Shown here: piece after piece, positions 8,954 to 17,075 of the stretch | Layout: each line of letters starts with the position of its first letter | How positions within the stretch are numbered: the first letter of the stretch is position 1 | Source of the DNA: Pseudoalteromonas sp. A601 | GTDB lineage: Bacteria; Pseudomonadota; Gammaproteobacteria; Enterobacterales; Alteromonadaceae | NCBI RefSeq assembly: GCF_002165575.1 | Contig: NZ_MXQF01000017.1 | Span: 1-64,000, forward strand | Length of the DNA stretch: 64,000 nt | Direction of reading: 5' to 3' | Made by a program: the position numbers and the translations under genes | Notes under the pieces: model-generated | Database searches by the model: none | What the model saw: the letters and a program-made list of their open reading frames with translations, nothing else | What the model was told of the DNA's origin: nothing

Positions 8954-9433
8954 GAAACCTCCTATTGTTGAGAATAAATATTTCCACAAATAAATATTTA
9001 TATCAATAAAAAATTAACAATATCGAACAAAAAATAACACACACCACTTAAAACAATTAAATACCAACCAGTTGCAAAGCCGCGATCACAGAAGAAAACA
9101 ACAAAAAATTGAGAATAATTAATTCAATTAACACACCATCAATTAAGTATATGTTAGTAAGTTAAAGAGGGAGGGTATTATGTGCTCACCACCCAAAAAG
9201 ATACATCTCCATTTTGGGGCATAAGTGAGTGACACATATAGGCCTCTTAAGTTAGCTCGTAAAAATGTTCTCAACTATGTGTTAATATACTAACCGTTAA
9301 TTGATATACAGCTTGGAACACAAGACCCCGAATTAGGAATGAATTATTACTTCTTTGTAACCGTCTTATAAGTTTGTGGAGGCAAGCGTCATCTCGTATT
9401 ATTTTTAAGCCCAGAGTATAAAAGGATACCTTC
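8954..9433. other. 480-base divergent intergenic region with a possible 14-codon leader ORF
   Basis: This gap separates the TonB receptor from the MFS gene and should hold both promoters, though no clear operator stands out. One detail is notable on the plus strand: ATG 9180, preceded by GGAGGG with a 4-base gap, opens a 14-codon ORF ending at 9224. Inside it CCCAAAA (9192-9198) and TTTTGGG (9212-9218) can form a hairpin. This could be a leader peptide or attenuator for the MFS gene, or chance. Nothing else is recognised. Confidence 0.35.
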
Positions 9434-10801
9434 TTGTTTAAACTTCCCCCGACGACTATTGCACTTATCATCATTTGCTTCGGATCCATTATTGGTCCAC
9501 TTGGAATGGCAGGCGTTAACATCGCGATACCCAATCTTGCTGAAGATTTAGACGCAAGCGCAAAAATGATCGCTTGGATGCCTACATTGTATTTACTCAG
9601 TAGTGTCATATTTATGCTCCCGTGCGGAAAAATTGCAGATAACTATGGCCGTAAACGCGTTTATGCTTTTGGTTTAGGCTTAAATGCACTCGCCTCGTTT
9701 ATGTGTGCGATAGCAAACTCTATTGAGTGGGTCCTTTTTTGGCGCTTTATTCAAGGTGCGGCTGGGGCCATGATTTTTGGTATTGGGGTTGCTATCATTA
9801 CTTCGGTCACGCCAAGTAACAAACGAGGTATGGCGCTCGGCACTTCTGCGGCGTGTGTATACATAGGACTCAGTGGAGCGCCTGCAGTAGGAGGTTGGCT
9901 GACAGAGCTATGGGGATGGCGCGCTGTGTTTTACTCGCAAATTCCGTTGGTACTTATGCTGCTCATTGCTATTAAGTTGTTTTTACATGGAGAATGGAAA
10001 AATGATACCAAAACCCCCTTTGACTGGTGGGGTACCGTCATTTTCTCGCTTTTTGCACTGTGTTTAGTATTAGGGCTGAGTGACTTACCGAGTACAGCGG
10101 GCTGGTTATTAACCGTGCTTTCAATCATCTGTTTAATGTTATTTATTGTCCATCAAAGTAGAAGTCGACGCCCTTTAATTAGAGTACAAATGTTTTTAGA
10201 AAGCCGAGTGTTCAGCCTATCACTGTCGACTTCATTTCTAATGTATGCCAGTAACTTTTCACTGGCCTTTTTATTAAGCTTATACCTGCAATATATTAAA
10301 GGGTTGAGCCCTGCACAAGCTGGGCAAATAGTATTACTTCAAGCAGTTTCAATGGCTATAATGGCGCCTCTAGCCGGTAAACTTGCCGATAAAATACAGC
10401 CTCGCTTACTTGCCACATTTGGCTGTATGATTGCCATGATTAGCTTTTTTATGCTGTCCCAACTATCGGTTAGTTCAAGCATAACTTACATTAGCGGCTC
10501 ACTACTATTATTAGGGATTGGGTTTGGCTTATTTTCAACCCCAAACAATAACGCCATTATGGGGGCTGTCGATAAAAGTGAGCTAGGCGTCGCATCTTCC
10601 TCAATGAACTTATCTCGTACAATTGGTAATTTATTTGGCATGAGCTTAATCAACTTGATTGTTCATTATTACCTTGGTGACAGCACCTTTTCAGCACAAA
10701 ATAGCCACGCATTAATGAGTACCATTTCATTGGCGTTTAAAATATCTTTCGGATTTGTAATTTTAGCAAGCTGTATTTCTGCGTTGCGTGGCCGAGCTTA
10801 A
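9434..10801 (+). CDS. MFS transporter, DHA2/EmrB-QacA-like drug exporter
   Basis: An inner-membrane major facilitator protein, probably a proton-driven drug or metabolite exporter. The 455 residues are almost entirely hydrophobic helices. Motif A is clear (GKIADNYGRKRVYAFG), and the sequence around AIPNLAEDLDASAKMIAWMPTLYLL is typical of the EmrB/QacA group, whose members usually have 14 helices. The start is a TTG at 9434 with AAGGA about 8 bases upstream, consistent with a short N-terminus before the first helix. It is monocistronic; the next gene (DinB-like) is on the other strand. The substrate cannot be told from sequence. No partner adaptor is nearby, so it is not a tripartite EmrAB system here. 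Confidence 0.8.
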   Translation: MFKLPPTTIALIIICFGSIIGPLGMAGVNIAIPNLAEDLDASAKMIAWMPTLYLLSSVIFMLPCGKIADNYGRKRVYAFGLGLNALASFMCAIANSIEWVLFWRFIQGAAGAMIFGIGVAIITSVTPSNKRGMALGTSAACVYIGLSGAPAVGGWLTELWGWRAVFYSQIPLVLMLLIAIKLFLHGEWKNDTKTPFDWWGTVIFSLFALCLVLGLSDLPSTAGWLLTVLSIICLMLFIVHQSRSRRPLIRVQMFLESRVFSLSLSTSFLMYASNFSLAFLLSLYLQYIKGLSPAQAGQIVLLQAVSMAIMAPLAGKLADKIQPRLLATFGCMIAMISFFMLSQLSVSSSITYISGSLLLLGIGFGLFSTPNNNAIMGAVDKSELGVASSSMNLSRTIGNLFGMSLINLIVHYYLGDSTFSAQNSHALMSTISLAFKISFGFVILASCISALRGRA

Positions 10802-10882
10802 TTTATTGAAGAGTATGGGGGTGTTCAAAAACTAAATAAAATATCTGCTAACAATAAACCTATCTCCAGCGGCTGATCCAAC

Positions 10883-11437
10883 CTACGATGGGAATATTTT
10901 TTTTCGTTCAGGGATCTCCATTAAAAAATCTGTACTACCCACATCAAGACCTTTTTGACTTAGCAAGGTTGATAATTGTCCGCGATGATGAGTCTGATGG
11001 TTAAAAAAATGACAAACTAACTCTCCAAAATTACGATTGCTCTTAGTGCCTTGGGTGTTGATATACGCTAATTTTTTAGCAAAGTCGTTCTCATCAGCTT
11101 CGCTTTTAAGCCAATGCAAAAGTAATAGATCGACTTTATCCCGTGCTATTTTGAACGAACTAAAATCAGAAAATAATATGTCAGCGAGTCCATTTGGTTT
11201 TGGTAATTCAAGTATATTTTTTAAAGTTTGATACTTACTTGAATGAGCCGAAAACCGTGATAACCAAATGATATCGCCGATTAATATATGATTAAGCGTT
11301 CCGATTATAGAGCTAAAAAATGCACCCAAGTCTTCGTTTATTTCTTCATCTGATAATGTAGCAATAACGTCTGTAAATTGCGTGTTCATGCGATGGTTAT
11401 AACTAGCCATTAAAGTAAAATGCTTTAATAATTCCAT
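10883..11437 (-). CDS. DinB-family protein
   Basis: A 184-residue four-helix-bundle protein of the DinB/YfiT superfamily. Many members bind a metal through three His residues and some are thiol-dependent S-transferases, but for most the reaction is unknown. Visible hallmarks are the N-terminal MASYNHRMNTQ helix, TLNHILIGDIIWLSRF with the first His, and HFFNHQTHHRGQLSTLL with the later His pair, which is the usual DinB signature. There is no signal peptide, so it is cytoplasmic. It stands between the MFS gene and the sugar-acid operon and shows no sign of belonging to either. Confidence 0.8.
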   Translation of the reverse strand: MELLKHFTLMASYNHRMNTQFTDVIATLSDEEINEDLGAFFSSIIGTLNHILIGDIIWLSRFSAHSSKYQTLKNILELPKPNGLADILFSDFSSFKIARDKVDLLLLHWLKSEADENDFAKKLAYINTQGTKSNRNFGELVCHFFNHQTHHRGQLSTLLSQKGLDVGSTDFLMEIPERKKIFPS

Positions 11438-11478
11438 ACGTACGCGGAGCCCTTAGCCTTTTGTTTAGATCTAGTTAA

Positions 11479-11523
11479 ATGCTTAAAACCACACTATGCA
11501 AGTTTTGATGTGGTCAAAAGCAT
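11479..11523 (-). terminator. hairpin at the end of the mannonate operon
   Basis: ATGCTT...ACCACA pairs with TGTGGT...AAGCAT, a 12-base-pair stem with a symmetrical 3x3 internal loop, placed 18 bases past the last gene of the minus-strand operon. There is no good T-run, so termination is plausible rather than certain. Confidence 0.45.
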
Positions 11524-11540
11524 TCCTACTTATAAAAACT

Positions 11541-12392
11541 TTATTCTAAAAGCTGTGTTATTGTTGTTTGCACAGTGTCATATTCTGATGACTCAACAAA
11601 GCCAATTGAAAACCGTTGCGCTGTAGTAAGGTATTTATTTTTATTACTTCGGCCAAAACCAAATACTGTCATATCAGGCCTACTTACGTAATTATCCGGA
11701 TTTTCGTCATCTTCATGATGTAATAAGTACAGCATACGCGGGCTATTCACATCACCAAACGCTATCCATTCAGGTGAAGGTAAGTCACCTAAGAATGGTT
11801 CATCAATTAAATGAGTTTTAGTGTCTGCAGATGAATACCAAAAATCTGTTCTATCCATTTCGCCATAAGGTACACCTTCATATTGCACCCAATAGCTATA
11901 TCCTTCACTGACTTTACTCATGGTAAAATCTAACCGGCGTGGGTAAAAATCCCATTGCCCTTGCCATTGTTTGTTTTCAGACGTAAAGGTAATACGCACG
12001 TGTTGTTCAGATTCAATATCTACCACAGATGTAGATAGCTCTGTGCCAGCATTGAGTGCATGGAAATAGTTACCGTCTTGTTTATGAATCGCATTAGGAA
12101 ATCCGCGATACTCTCCTTTATGCCCTGAGCCTTTTTCATTATGAAAACCAAGCCAATCAACCCCCTCTTTATCGACAAGACTTGATAACCCCCCTCCTTT
12201 CTTTTCAAGATAATAAGTCGCGTTAGTTGTGTTAATTATGTAGCTAGAAACGCCCCCTGCGGATTCATCAATACCATGAGTAAGTTGCACATACTCATTA
12301 ACAGTACTTTTTTGGGTATCAGTCGTGCAGCCAAATATAAAAAATAAAGTACTTAGCGATAAAACCGAATAACTTAATTTTGTTAGTTTCAC
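11541..12392 (-). CDS. lipoprotein of unknown function in the mannonate operon
   Basis: I do not recognise this family with confidence. The 283-residue product has a lipoprotein signal (FIFGC, Cys22), so it is anchored to a membrane, probably facing the periplasm. The rest looks like an all-beta domain rich in aromatic residues: TYYLEKKGGGLSSLVDK, DWLGFHN, GEYRGFPNAIHKQ, WQGQWDFYPRRLDFTMSK and YWVQYEGVPYGEMDR. This is reminiscent of carbohydrate-binding or lyase beta-sandwiches, but no catalytic motif is assured. It is the last gene of an operon with an SSS symporter, a Gfo/Idh/MocA enzyme and mannonate dehydratase. A role in binding or trimming the operon's sugar substrate is therefore likely, by inference only. 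Confidence 0.55.
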   Translation of the reverse strand: MKLTKLSYSVLSLSTLFFIFGCTTDTQKSTVNEYVQLTHGIDESAGGVSSYIINTTNATYYLEKKGGGLSSLVDKEGVDWLGFHNEKGSGHKGEYRGFPNAIHKQDGNYFHALNAGTELSTSVVDIESEQHVRITFTSENKQWQGQWDFYPRRLDFTMSKVSEGYSYWVQYEGVPYGEMDRTDFWYSSADTKTHLIDEPFLGDLPSPEWIAFGDVNSPRMLYLLHHEDDENPDNYVSRPDMTVFGFGRSNKNKYLTTAQRFSIGFVESSEYDTVQTTITQLLE

Positions 12393-12480
12393 AGGTATCT
12401 CCTTCTAAATTTATTACGAACGTGTATTGCAGGATACGGCGTTACGCTTGCTGTTTGTAACGCCGAAAATCATTAAAACG

Positions 12481-14235
12481 CTATGCTAATGCGTGTGTTG
12501 GCTTTGCACTTTTTTTCAACAACACACCGGTAAGAAAAATGATCAACGCACAACAAACAAAAATTAAGCGCCCCCACCATGGGTTAGGTATTAATGCCAT
12601 AAAGACAATCCCGGTGCCCATATACATCACCATAGAGCCAAGTTTGTTACGTTGCTGGCGGTCGTAATCATCTTGTTCACCATCAGCTATTACAGGAGTC
12701 TCAAGGTCTTTAAAGAACTCATCTGTCTGCTCTTTATATCGGTCGTTTTCCTCTTTATAAAACAATGATGTTAAACAGAAGAACCCAGCAGTGATCACTA
12801 AATGTGCGCCGATGGTTAATATCAAGTTCATATCGGTTGCTTCTCTTGGCGTAAATTCAGCAATACCAATAAAACGCGCAAAAACATCAGGCGTTAATAT
12901 ATTCATCACAAACCATGAAACAAATAAGCCAAGTGCAACTGTAACCCAAGGAGCCCATGAGGGTGTTTTCTTAATAAATAAACCAAAAATCAACGGTATT
13001 AAGATGGGTACTTGGATCATCACAGAGAACGACATCATTAAATCAAACAAACTAAGCTCTTTTAAGGACTTGAAAAACAACGCCATCACAATAACTAGTA
13101 AGCCACTGATAAAGCTTAACATTTTACCCATTTTTAAAAGGTGTTCATCTGTTACTGCTTTGTTGCGCTTTGCTAAAATGGGTTGATAAATACTGCGAAT
13201 AAAAATACCTGAGTTTTTATTTAATGCTGAATCCATTGATGACATAGACGCTGCAAATAACGCAGCTAACAATAACCCTACAGTCCCTATCGGCATCGCA
13301 TTTCGTGCAAACACTAAATACACAGCATCGGCGGCTTTATTACCAAGCTCAGCATACGCAACCGCTGCATCTGGGTATAAAATTGCAGATGCCCAAGGTG
13401 GGATAAACCAAATAATACTCCCAATGCCCATCAGTACCATGGCTAATAAGGACGCTTTACGTGCATTGTCTGTGTCTTTTGCATTTAAAAAACGAAATGA
13501 ATCATTTAAGTTCATTATGGTGATCATTTGCTTGGCGAGGAAAAATACAAAAGTGCCCACCAACAATAAGCCATAATTCATATCAGGGCCCATTACAAAT
13601 CCTGATGGGAAGTTATCGACTAACTCGACCGGGCCACCTACCATAACTAGTGCCACTATCGCGCACGCGATAGACACTACTGCAACCACCAGCGTTTGCA
13701 CAAAATCAGAGGCAACAACACCCCACGCCCCCGACAACACCGAAATAAACAACACAGCTAAACCGGTAACAATAATAGTGACGTTTATATCCGCCTCAAA
13801 TACTGCACTGGTAAAAACGCCTAGCGCATTTAACCAAATACCGGCATTTAAAAAGCTAAAAACGATCAAGGCACACGAGAAAAACAATTCATTTTGGCTA
13901 CCAAAGCGCCGCTTGATACCCTCGGTTGGAGTATCTACACGCATTTGACGAAAACGGTGCGCAAAATACGCCCAGCCACAAAAGTAAGCGAAAGTATTAG
14001 CAAAAAACACTAAGCTCACGGCAAATCCATCTGTAAATGCTTTGCCCGCTGCTCCCGTAAAGGTCCAAGCAGAAAACTGCGCCATAAAAGCGGTAGATCC
14101 AACCATCCACCACAGCATCCGCCCGCCACCACGAAAGTAGTCACTGGTTGATTTTGCTGCCATTTTTTTAAAGGTAAAGCCAATACCAATAACTAACAGA
14201 AAATAACCTACTATCACTGCGTAATCATAGAACAT
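12481..14235 (-). CDS. sodium:solute symporter (SSS family)
   Basis: A sodium-coupled inner-membrane transporter of the SSS family, which imports sugars, sugar acids or similar solutes. The 584-residue protein has many hydrophobic helices with the LeuT-like start typical of the family (YAVIVGYFLLVIGIGF, then YFRGGGRMLWWMVGSTAFMAQFSAWTF). The region LLLAALFAASMSSMDSALNKNSG is the conserved sodium-site helix of SSS proteins (ASxxSSxDS). A cytoplasmic loop and one more helix form the C-terminus. A good ribosome site (AAGGA) precedes ATG 14235. It lies 15 bases after the Gfo/Idh/MocA gene, so the two are co-transcribed. The cargo is probably the uronate or uronate-containing sugar fed to the operon's enzymes. 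Confidence 0.88.
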   Translation of the reverse strand: MFYDYAVIVGYFLLVIGIGFTFKKMAAKSTSDYFRGGGRMLWWMVGSTAFMAQFSAWTFTGAAGKAFTDGFAVSLVFFANTFAYFCGWAYFAHRFRQMRVDTPTEGIKRRFGSQNELFFSCALIVFSFLNAGIWLNALGVFTSAVFEADINVTIIVTGLAVLFISVLSGAWGVVASDFVQTLVVAVVSIACAIVALVMVGGPVELVDNFPSGFVMGPDMNYGLLLVGTFVFFLAKQMITIMNLNDSFRFLNAKDTDNARKASLLAMVLMGIGSIIWFIPPWASAILYPDAAVAYAELGNKAADAVYLVFARNAMPIGTVGLLLAALFAASMSSMDSALNKNSGIFIRSIYQPILAKRNKAVTDEHLLKMGKMLSFISGLLVIVMALFFKSLKELSLFDLMMSFSVMIQVPILIPLIFGLFIKKTPSWAPWVTVALGLFVSWFVMNILTPDVFARFIGIAEFTPREATDMNLILTIGAHLVITAGFFCLTSLFYKEENDRYKEQTDEFFKDLETPVIADGEQDDYDRQQRNKLGSMVMYMGTGIVFMALIPNPWWGRLIFVCCALIIFLTGVLLKKSAKPTHALA

Positions 14236-14250
14236 GTTATCGTCCTTTTA

Positions 14251-15402
14251 TTAAAGTTTACTAACGTCTACCCAGTAATCATTTTTACGAATTAGGTCTA
14301 TGAGTTGCTGATATTGACTGCCTTCTTTAAAAGTCTGATAAGGCTGTACCTCTTTGCCTTCAATATCACTGACCATTTCACGAATAAGATAACGCCAGTT
14401 TCTTTCGGTATCGCCTTCTACATCAGGTATATTTGCAGCTATGTCACTTGGTAATGGTTGCTCTAGCCACGCTTTAGCATCCCCCCCATTACTTTCACCA
14501 TATAAATAGAGTGGCCCTGCGCCGTAATGACCTTTAATATAAATGGCGCCTTTACTGCCATAAAATACAATATGATCTTCATTAAAACGTGGGTGTAAGC
14601 CGCCATGTTTAAACATGACCGATACAGGCTTTTTCGCAAATTCGCTTTCAAGTTGTGCAAGCACGTTATAAGACCATTCAACATTCGATTTCCCCCACTT
14701 TAATGAAGGGTCATTGATGTCCTTAGGAATAAAGTCACGGCGTGTTTTAAAATTATGTACCCCTTCAACAATCGGTGCTCGTCCTAAATCGTCACGTACC
14801 TCTCCCATAATGGATAATATTTTTTCACCGACCACAGAGGTCACTATCGACATCATATGAGTAAAGTTATTGTTTAAGCGCCCGCCCCCCTCTTCTTGGC
14901 GATGTGACCAACCAAATGGAATATCACGCTCTAGGTTAAAGTGAGAAATACACTCGACTTCGAGAGGTTCACCAATAGCTCCCGCTGCTACTAAACGTTT
15001 AGCATGTAAAATTTCTGGCATGTATCTAAAGCTCGATGCAAAAGCGGTTTTAACACCTTTTGCTACTGCTAAATCGTACAACTCTTTTGAGGTAGAGCCA
15101 TCGGCTGTTAATGGCTTATCTGAAAATACATGGCAACCAAAAGCAATGGCTTGTTTGATAGGCTCAACATGAGCGCCGCCTGGTGTGGCGATAGATACCA
15201 CATCCGGTTTACACTCTTCTAGTGCTTGTTGCCAATGAGTGCCCGCGTACGCAATTCCCATATCTTTGGCAACTTGGTTAACAACACTTTCGGTTCTTCC
15301 TACTATGCCAACAACTTCAGCACCTGCGTATCTAAATGCTTCTGCGTGGCCTTGTCCTGCAAAACCTGTTCCGTGAACTAATACTCTGACTTTATTACTC
15401 AT
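14251..15402 (-). CDS. Gfo/Idh/MocA-family NAD(P)-dependent oxidoreductase
   Basis: A cytoplasmic sugar dehydrogenase of the Gfo/Idh/MocA family. The N-terminal Rossmann domain starts at residue 5 with VRVLVHGTGFAGQGHAEAF, in which the dinucleotide glycine motif is GTGFAG. The family motif occurs as HVFSDKPLT, where EKP is replaced by DKP but the conserved Lys remains. The C-terminal alpha/beta domain carries the substrate site. There are 383 residues, normal for the family. It sits between mannonate dehydratase and the symporter, so the probable substrate is a sugar, uronate or aldonate that becomes mannonate. The exact reaction cannot be read from the sequence. A ribosome site (AGGTGAC) precedes ATG 15402. 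Confidence 0.85.
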   Translation of the reverse strand: MSNKVRVLVHGTGFAGQGHAEAFRYAGAEVVGIVGRTESVVNQVAKDMGIAYAGTHWQQALEECKPDVVSIATPGGAHVEPIKQAIAFGCHVFSDKPLTADGSTSKELYDLAVAKGVKTAFASSFRYMPEILHAKRLVAAGAIGEPLEVECISHFNLERDIPFGWSHRQEEGGGRLNNNFTHMMSIVTSVVGEKILSIMGEVRDDLGRAPIVEGVHNFKTRRDFIPKDINDPSLKWGKSNVEWSYNVLAQLESEFAKKPVSVMFKHGGLHPRFNEDHIVFYGSKGAIYIKGHYGAGPLYLYGESNGGDAKAWLEQPLPSDIAANIPDVEGDTERNWRYLIREMVSDIEGKEVQPYQTFKEGSQYQQLIDLIRKNDYWVDVSKL

Positions 15403-15459
15403 TTTGTCACCTGTGATTCTTTTAAATTATCTATTATTTTTATAGCTACTAAATTGTGT

Positions 15460-16677
15460 TTACCAGTTCCACACTGTTCCGTCTTCTAATCGGCTTACTG
15501 GTAAATACGAGCGTTTATACGGATATTCAGCTGCGGCCTCTTCATCAAACTCAATGCCTAAACCAGGGGCTTCACTCATTATTCCCATGCCATTTTCAAC
15601 GGTGAAATTGTGTTTAAAAATACGGTTTAACCCTTCGTTACCAAAACCAACAAACTCCTGAATACCAAAGTTAGGTGCCCAAATGTTTAAATGCATATGA
15701 GCTGCAAAACACACTGGGGATAGATCTGGTGCACCATGTGGCGCAGTTTTAACATTGTAAATACTGGCAAAGTCGGTAATTCTTCTAAGTGCTGTAATTC
15801 CACCAGCATGCGTTGCTGCTACACGAATATAATCAATTAATTGATTTTGAATCAGGTCTTTACAGTCCCAAATGGTGTTATAAGTTTCACCAATCGCTAA
15901 GGCCGAGGTGGTATGGTTACGAATAACCTTGTAACTATCTTGGTTTTCTGCGATGGCTGCATCTTCAAGGAATAGTAAGTTGTAAGGTTCTAGTAACTTA
16001 CCTAACTTAGCAGCTTCAATTGGGGTAAGGCGGCTGTGAACATCATGAGTAAAATGCACTTCATAACCAAAGCGCTCTCGGGCTTGTTTAAATAACTCAA
16101 CAATTGAATTAAAATACTTGGCAGTTGACCATTCTTCTTCAGGTGGTAGCGGGCGGTTACCTTGTAATTCAAAATAATCTTTTTTATCGCCAAGCACACC
16201 ATAGGTCACTTTTAGCCCTGGAATAGCTGATTGCAAACGAATAGCCTTAAAACCGTTATCAATATGCTCTTGGGCTTTATTTAAGGTATCGTCAATATTT
16301 TCGCCATTTGCATGCGCATAAAACGTGACACCTTTGCGACTTCTCCCACCTAACAATTGGTAGACAGGCAAGTTAGCTACTTTGCCTTTAATATCCCACA
16401 ATGCCATATCGATGGCAGCAATTGCAGCCATCGTGATTGGCCCTTTGCGCCAGTAAACACCTTTGTATAGATATTGCCAAATATCTTCAATTTCTTGTGG
16501 GTCGCGACCAATCAAGCAAGGCACAAGATGCTCTTCTAAATAAGCAACCACCGCCATTTCACGGCCATTTACCGTTGCATCGCCTAACCCATAAGTCCCT
16601 TCATCTGTCGTTATTTTAACTGTTACAAAGTTTCTTCCTGGGCTGCATACAAATACTTTTATGTCTTTAATTTCCAT
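15460..16677 (-). CDS. manD: D-mannonate dehydratase (ManD, enolase superfamily)
   Basis: Dehydrates D-mannonate to 2-keto-3-deoxy-D-gluconate (KDG), a step in uronate breakdown. The 405-residue sequence shows the features of ManD: R147 and Y159 (IRLQSA...VTYGV), metal ligands D212 (THDVHSR), E238 (FLEDA) and E264 (AIGETYN), the acid H214 and H314 (TAPHGAPD). It ends in LEDGTVWNW, close to the LEDGTLWHW end of characterised high-activity ManD enzymes. Low-activity family members also dehydrate gluconate, so specificity is likely but not certain. It is the first gene of the operon, with a good ribosome site (AAGGAAA), and a LacI-type operator lies 36-53 bases upstream. The KDPG aldolase encoded at 47990-48601 could serve the same pathway downstream. 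Confidence 0.85.
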   Translation of the reverse strand: MEIKDIKVFVCSPGRNFVTVKITTDEGTYGLGDATVNGREMAVVAYLEEHLVPCLIGRDPQEIEDIWQYLYKGVYWRKGPITMAAIAAIDMALWDIKGKVANLPVYQLLGGRSRKGVTFYAHANGENIDDTLNKAQEHIDNGFKAIRLQSAIPGLKVTYGVLGDKKDYFELQGNRPLPPEEEWSTAKYFNSIVELFKQARERFGYEVHFTHDVHSRLTPIEAAKLGKLLEPYNLLFLEDAAIAENQDSYKVIRNHTTSALAIGETYNTIWDCKDLIQNQLIDYIRVAATHAGGITALRRITDFASIYNVKTAPHGAPDLSPVCFAAHMHLNIWAPNFGIQEFVGFGNEGLNRIFKHNFTVENGMGIMSEAPGLGIEFDEEAAAEYPYKRSYLPVSRLEDGTVWNW

Positions 16678-16712
16678 TGGTTTTCCTTATTTAGATTACC
16701 AAACCTAAAATT

Positions 16713-16730
16713 TACTAAACCGATTTAGTT
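16713..16730. promoter_or_regulatory. LacI-type operator before manD
   Basis: TACTAAACCGATTTAGTT differs at two positions from the perfect palindrome AACTAAATCGATTTAGTT found before the lacI gene. It lies just upstream of the manD operon and is well placed to overlap its promoter. Confidence 0.7.
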
Positions 16731-16969
16731 GGAAATTATAGTACTGATGCAAAATTACTAAGTCAACAACATTTCCTAAATCAAATCTCCTCCGTTTAAG
16801 ATCCTTCTTCGCTAATAAATAAGATAAACGAGGAAATATCAGAAGTTTAATTAATGAACAATAATAAAATTTATAAATAAGCTAGCATCTTAAAACTAAC
16901 CGTTAACACATTTATTACAATCGCTCAAATATAACCCTATTGACATCTGGTTATTATGTGTTAGGTTTT

Positions 16970-16993
16970 TAATAAATCGATTTAGTAAATCGG
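16970..16993. promoter_or_regulatory. LacI-type operator(s) before the TonB receptor
   Basis: TAATAAATCGATTTAGTA (16970-16987) is a near-perfect copy of the same palindrome. It is overlapped by a weaker second copy centred near 16990 (GTAAATCGGTTTTA). Both are about 85-105 bases before ATG 17076. The 398-base gap between manD and the receptor (16678-17075) thus carries operators for both directions and nothing else that I recognise. Confidence 0.7.
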
Positions 16994-17075
16994 TTTTATT
17001 TTTGGTTAGTTACATTTTTTAAGCGATTTGTTTACACGAACAATAACGACAACACACATAGTTAAAGGGTTAATC

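Noticed and set aside
9271..9609. Minus-strand ORF across the MFS gene start
   Set aside because: It is antisense to the conserved first helices of the transporter and has no family features.
12791..13186. 131-codon plus-strand ORF inside the SSS symporter gene
   Set aside because: Antisense shadow of a well-conserved membrane protein; no ribosome site or recognisable domain.
17028..17075. Earlier ATG of the IRSAL TonB receptor
   Set aside because: No ribosome site there; ATG 17076 has AAAGGG at good spacing and gives a standard signal peptide.
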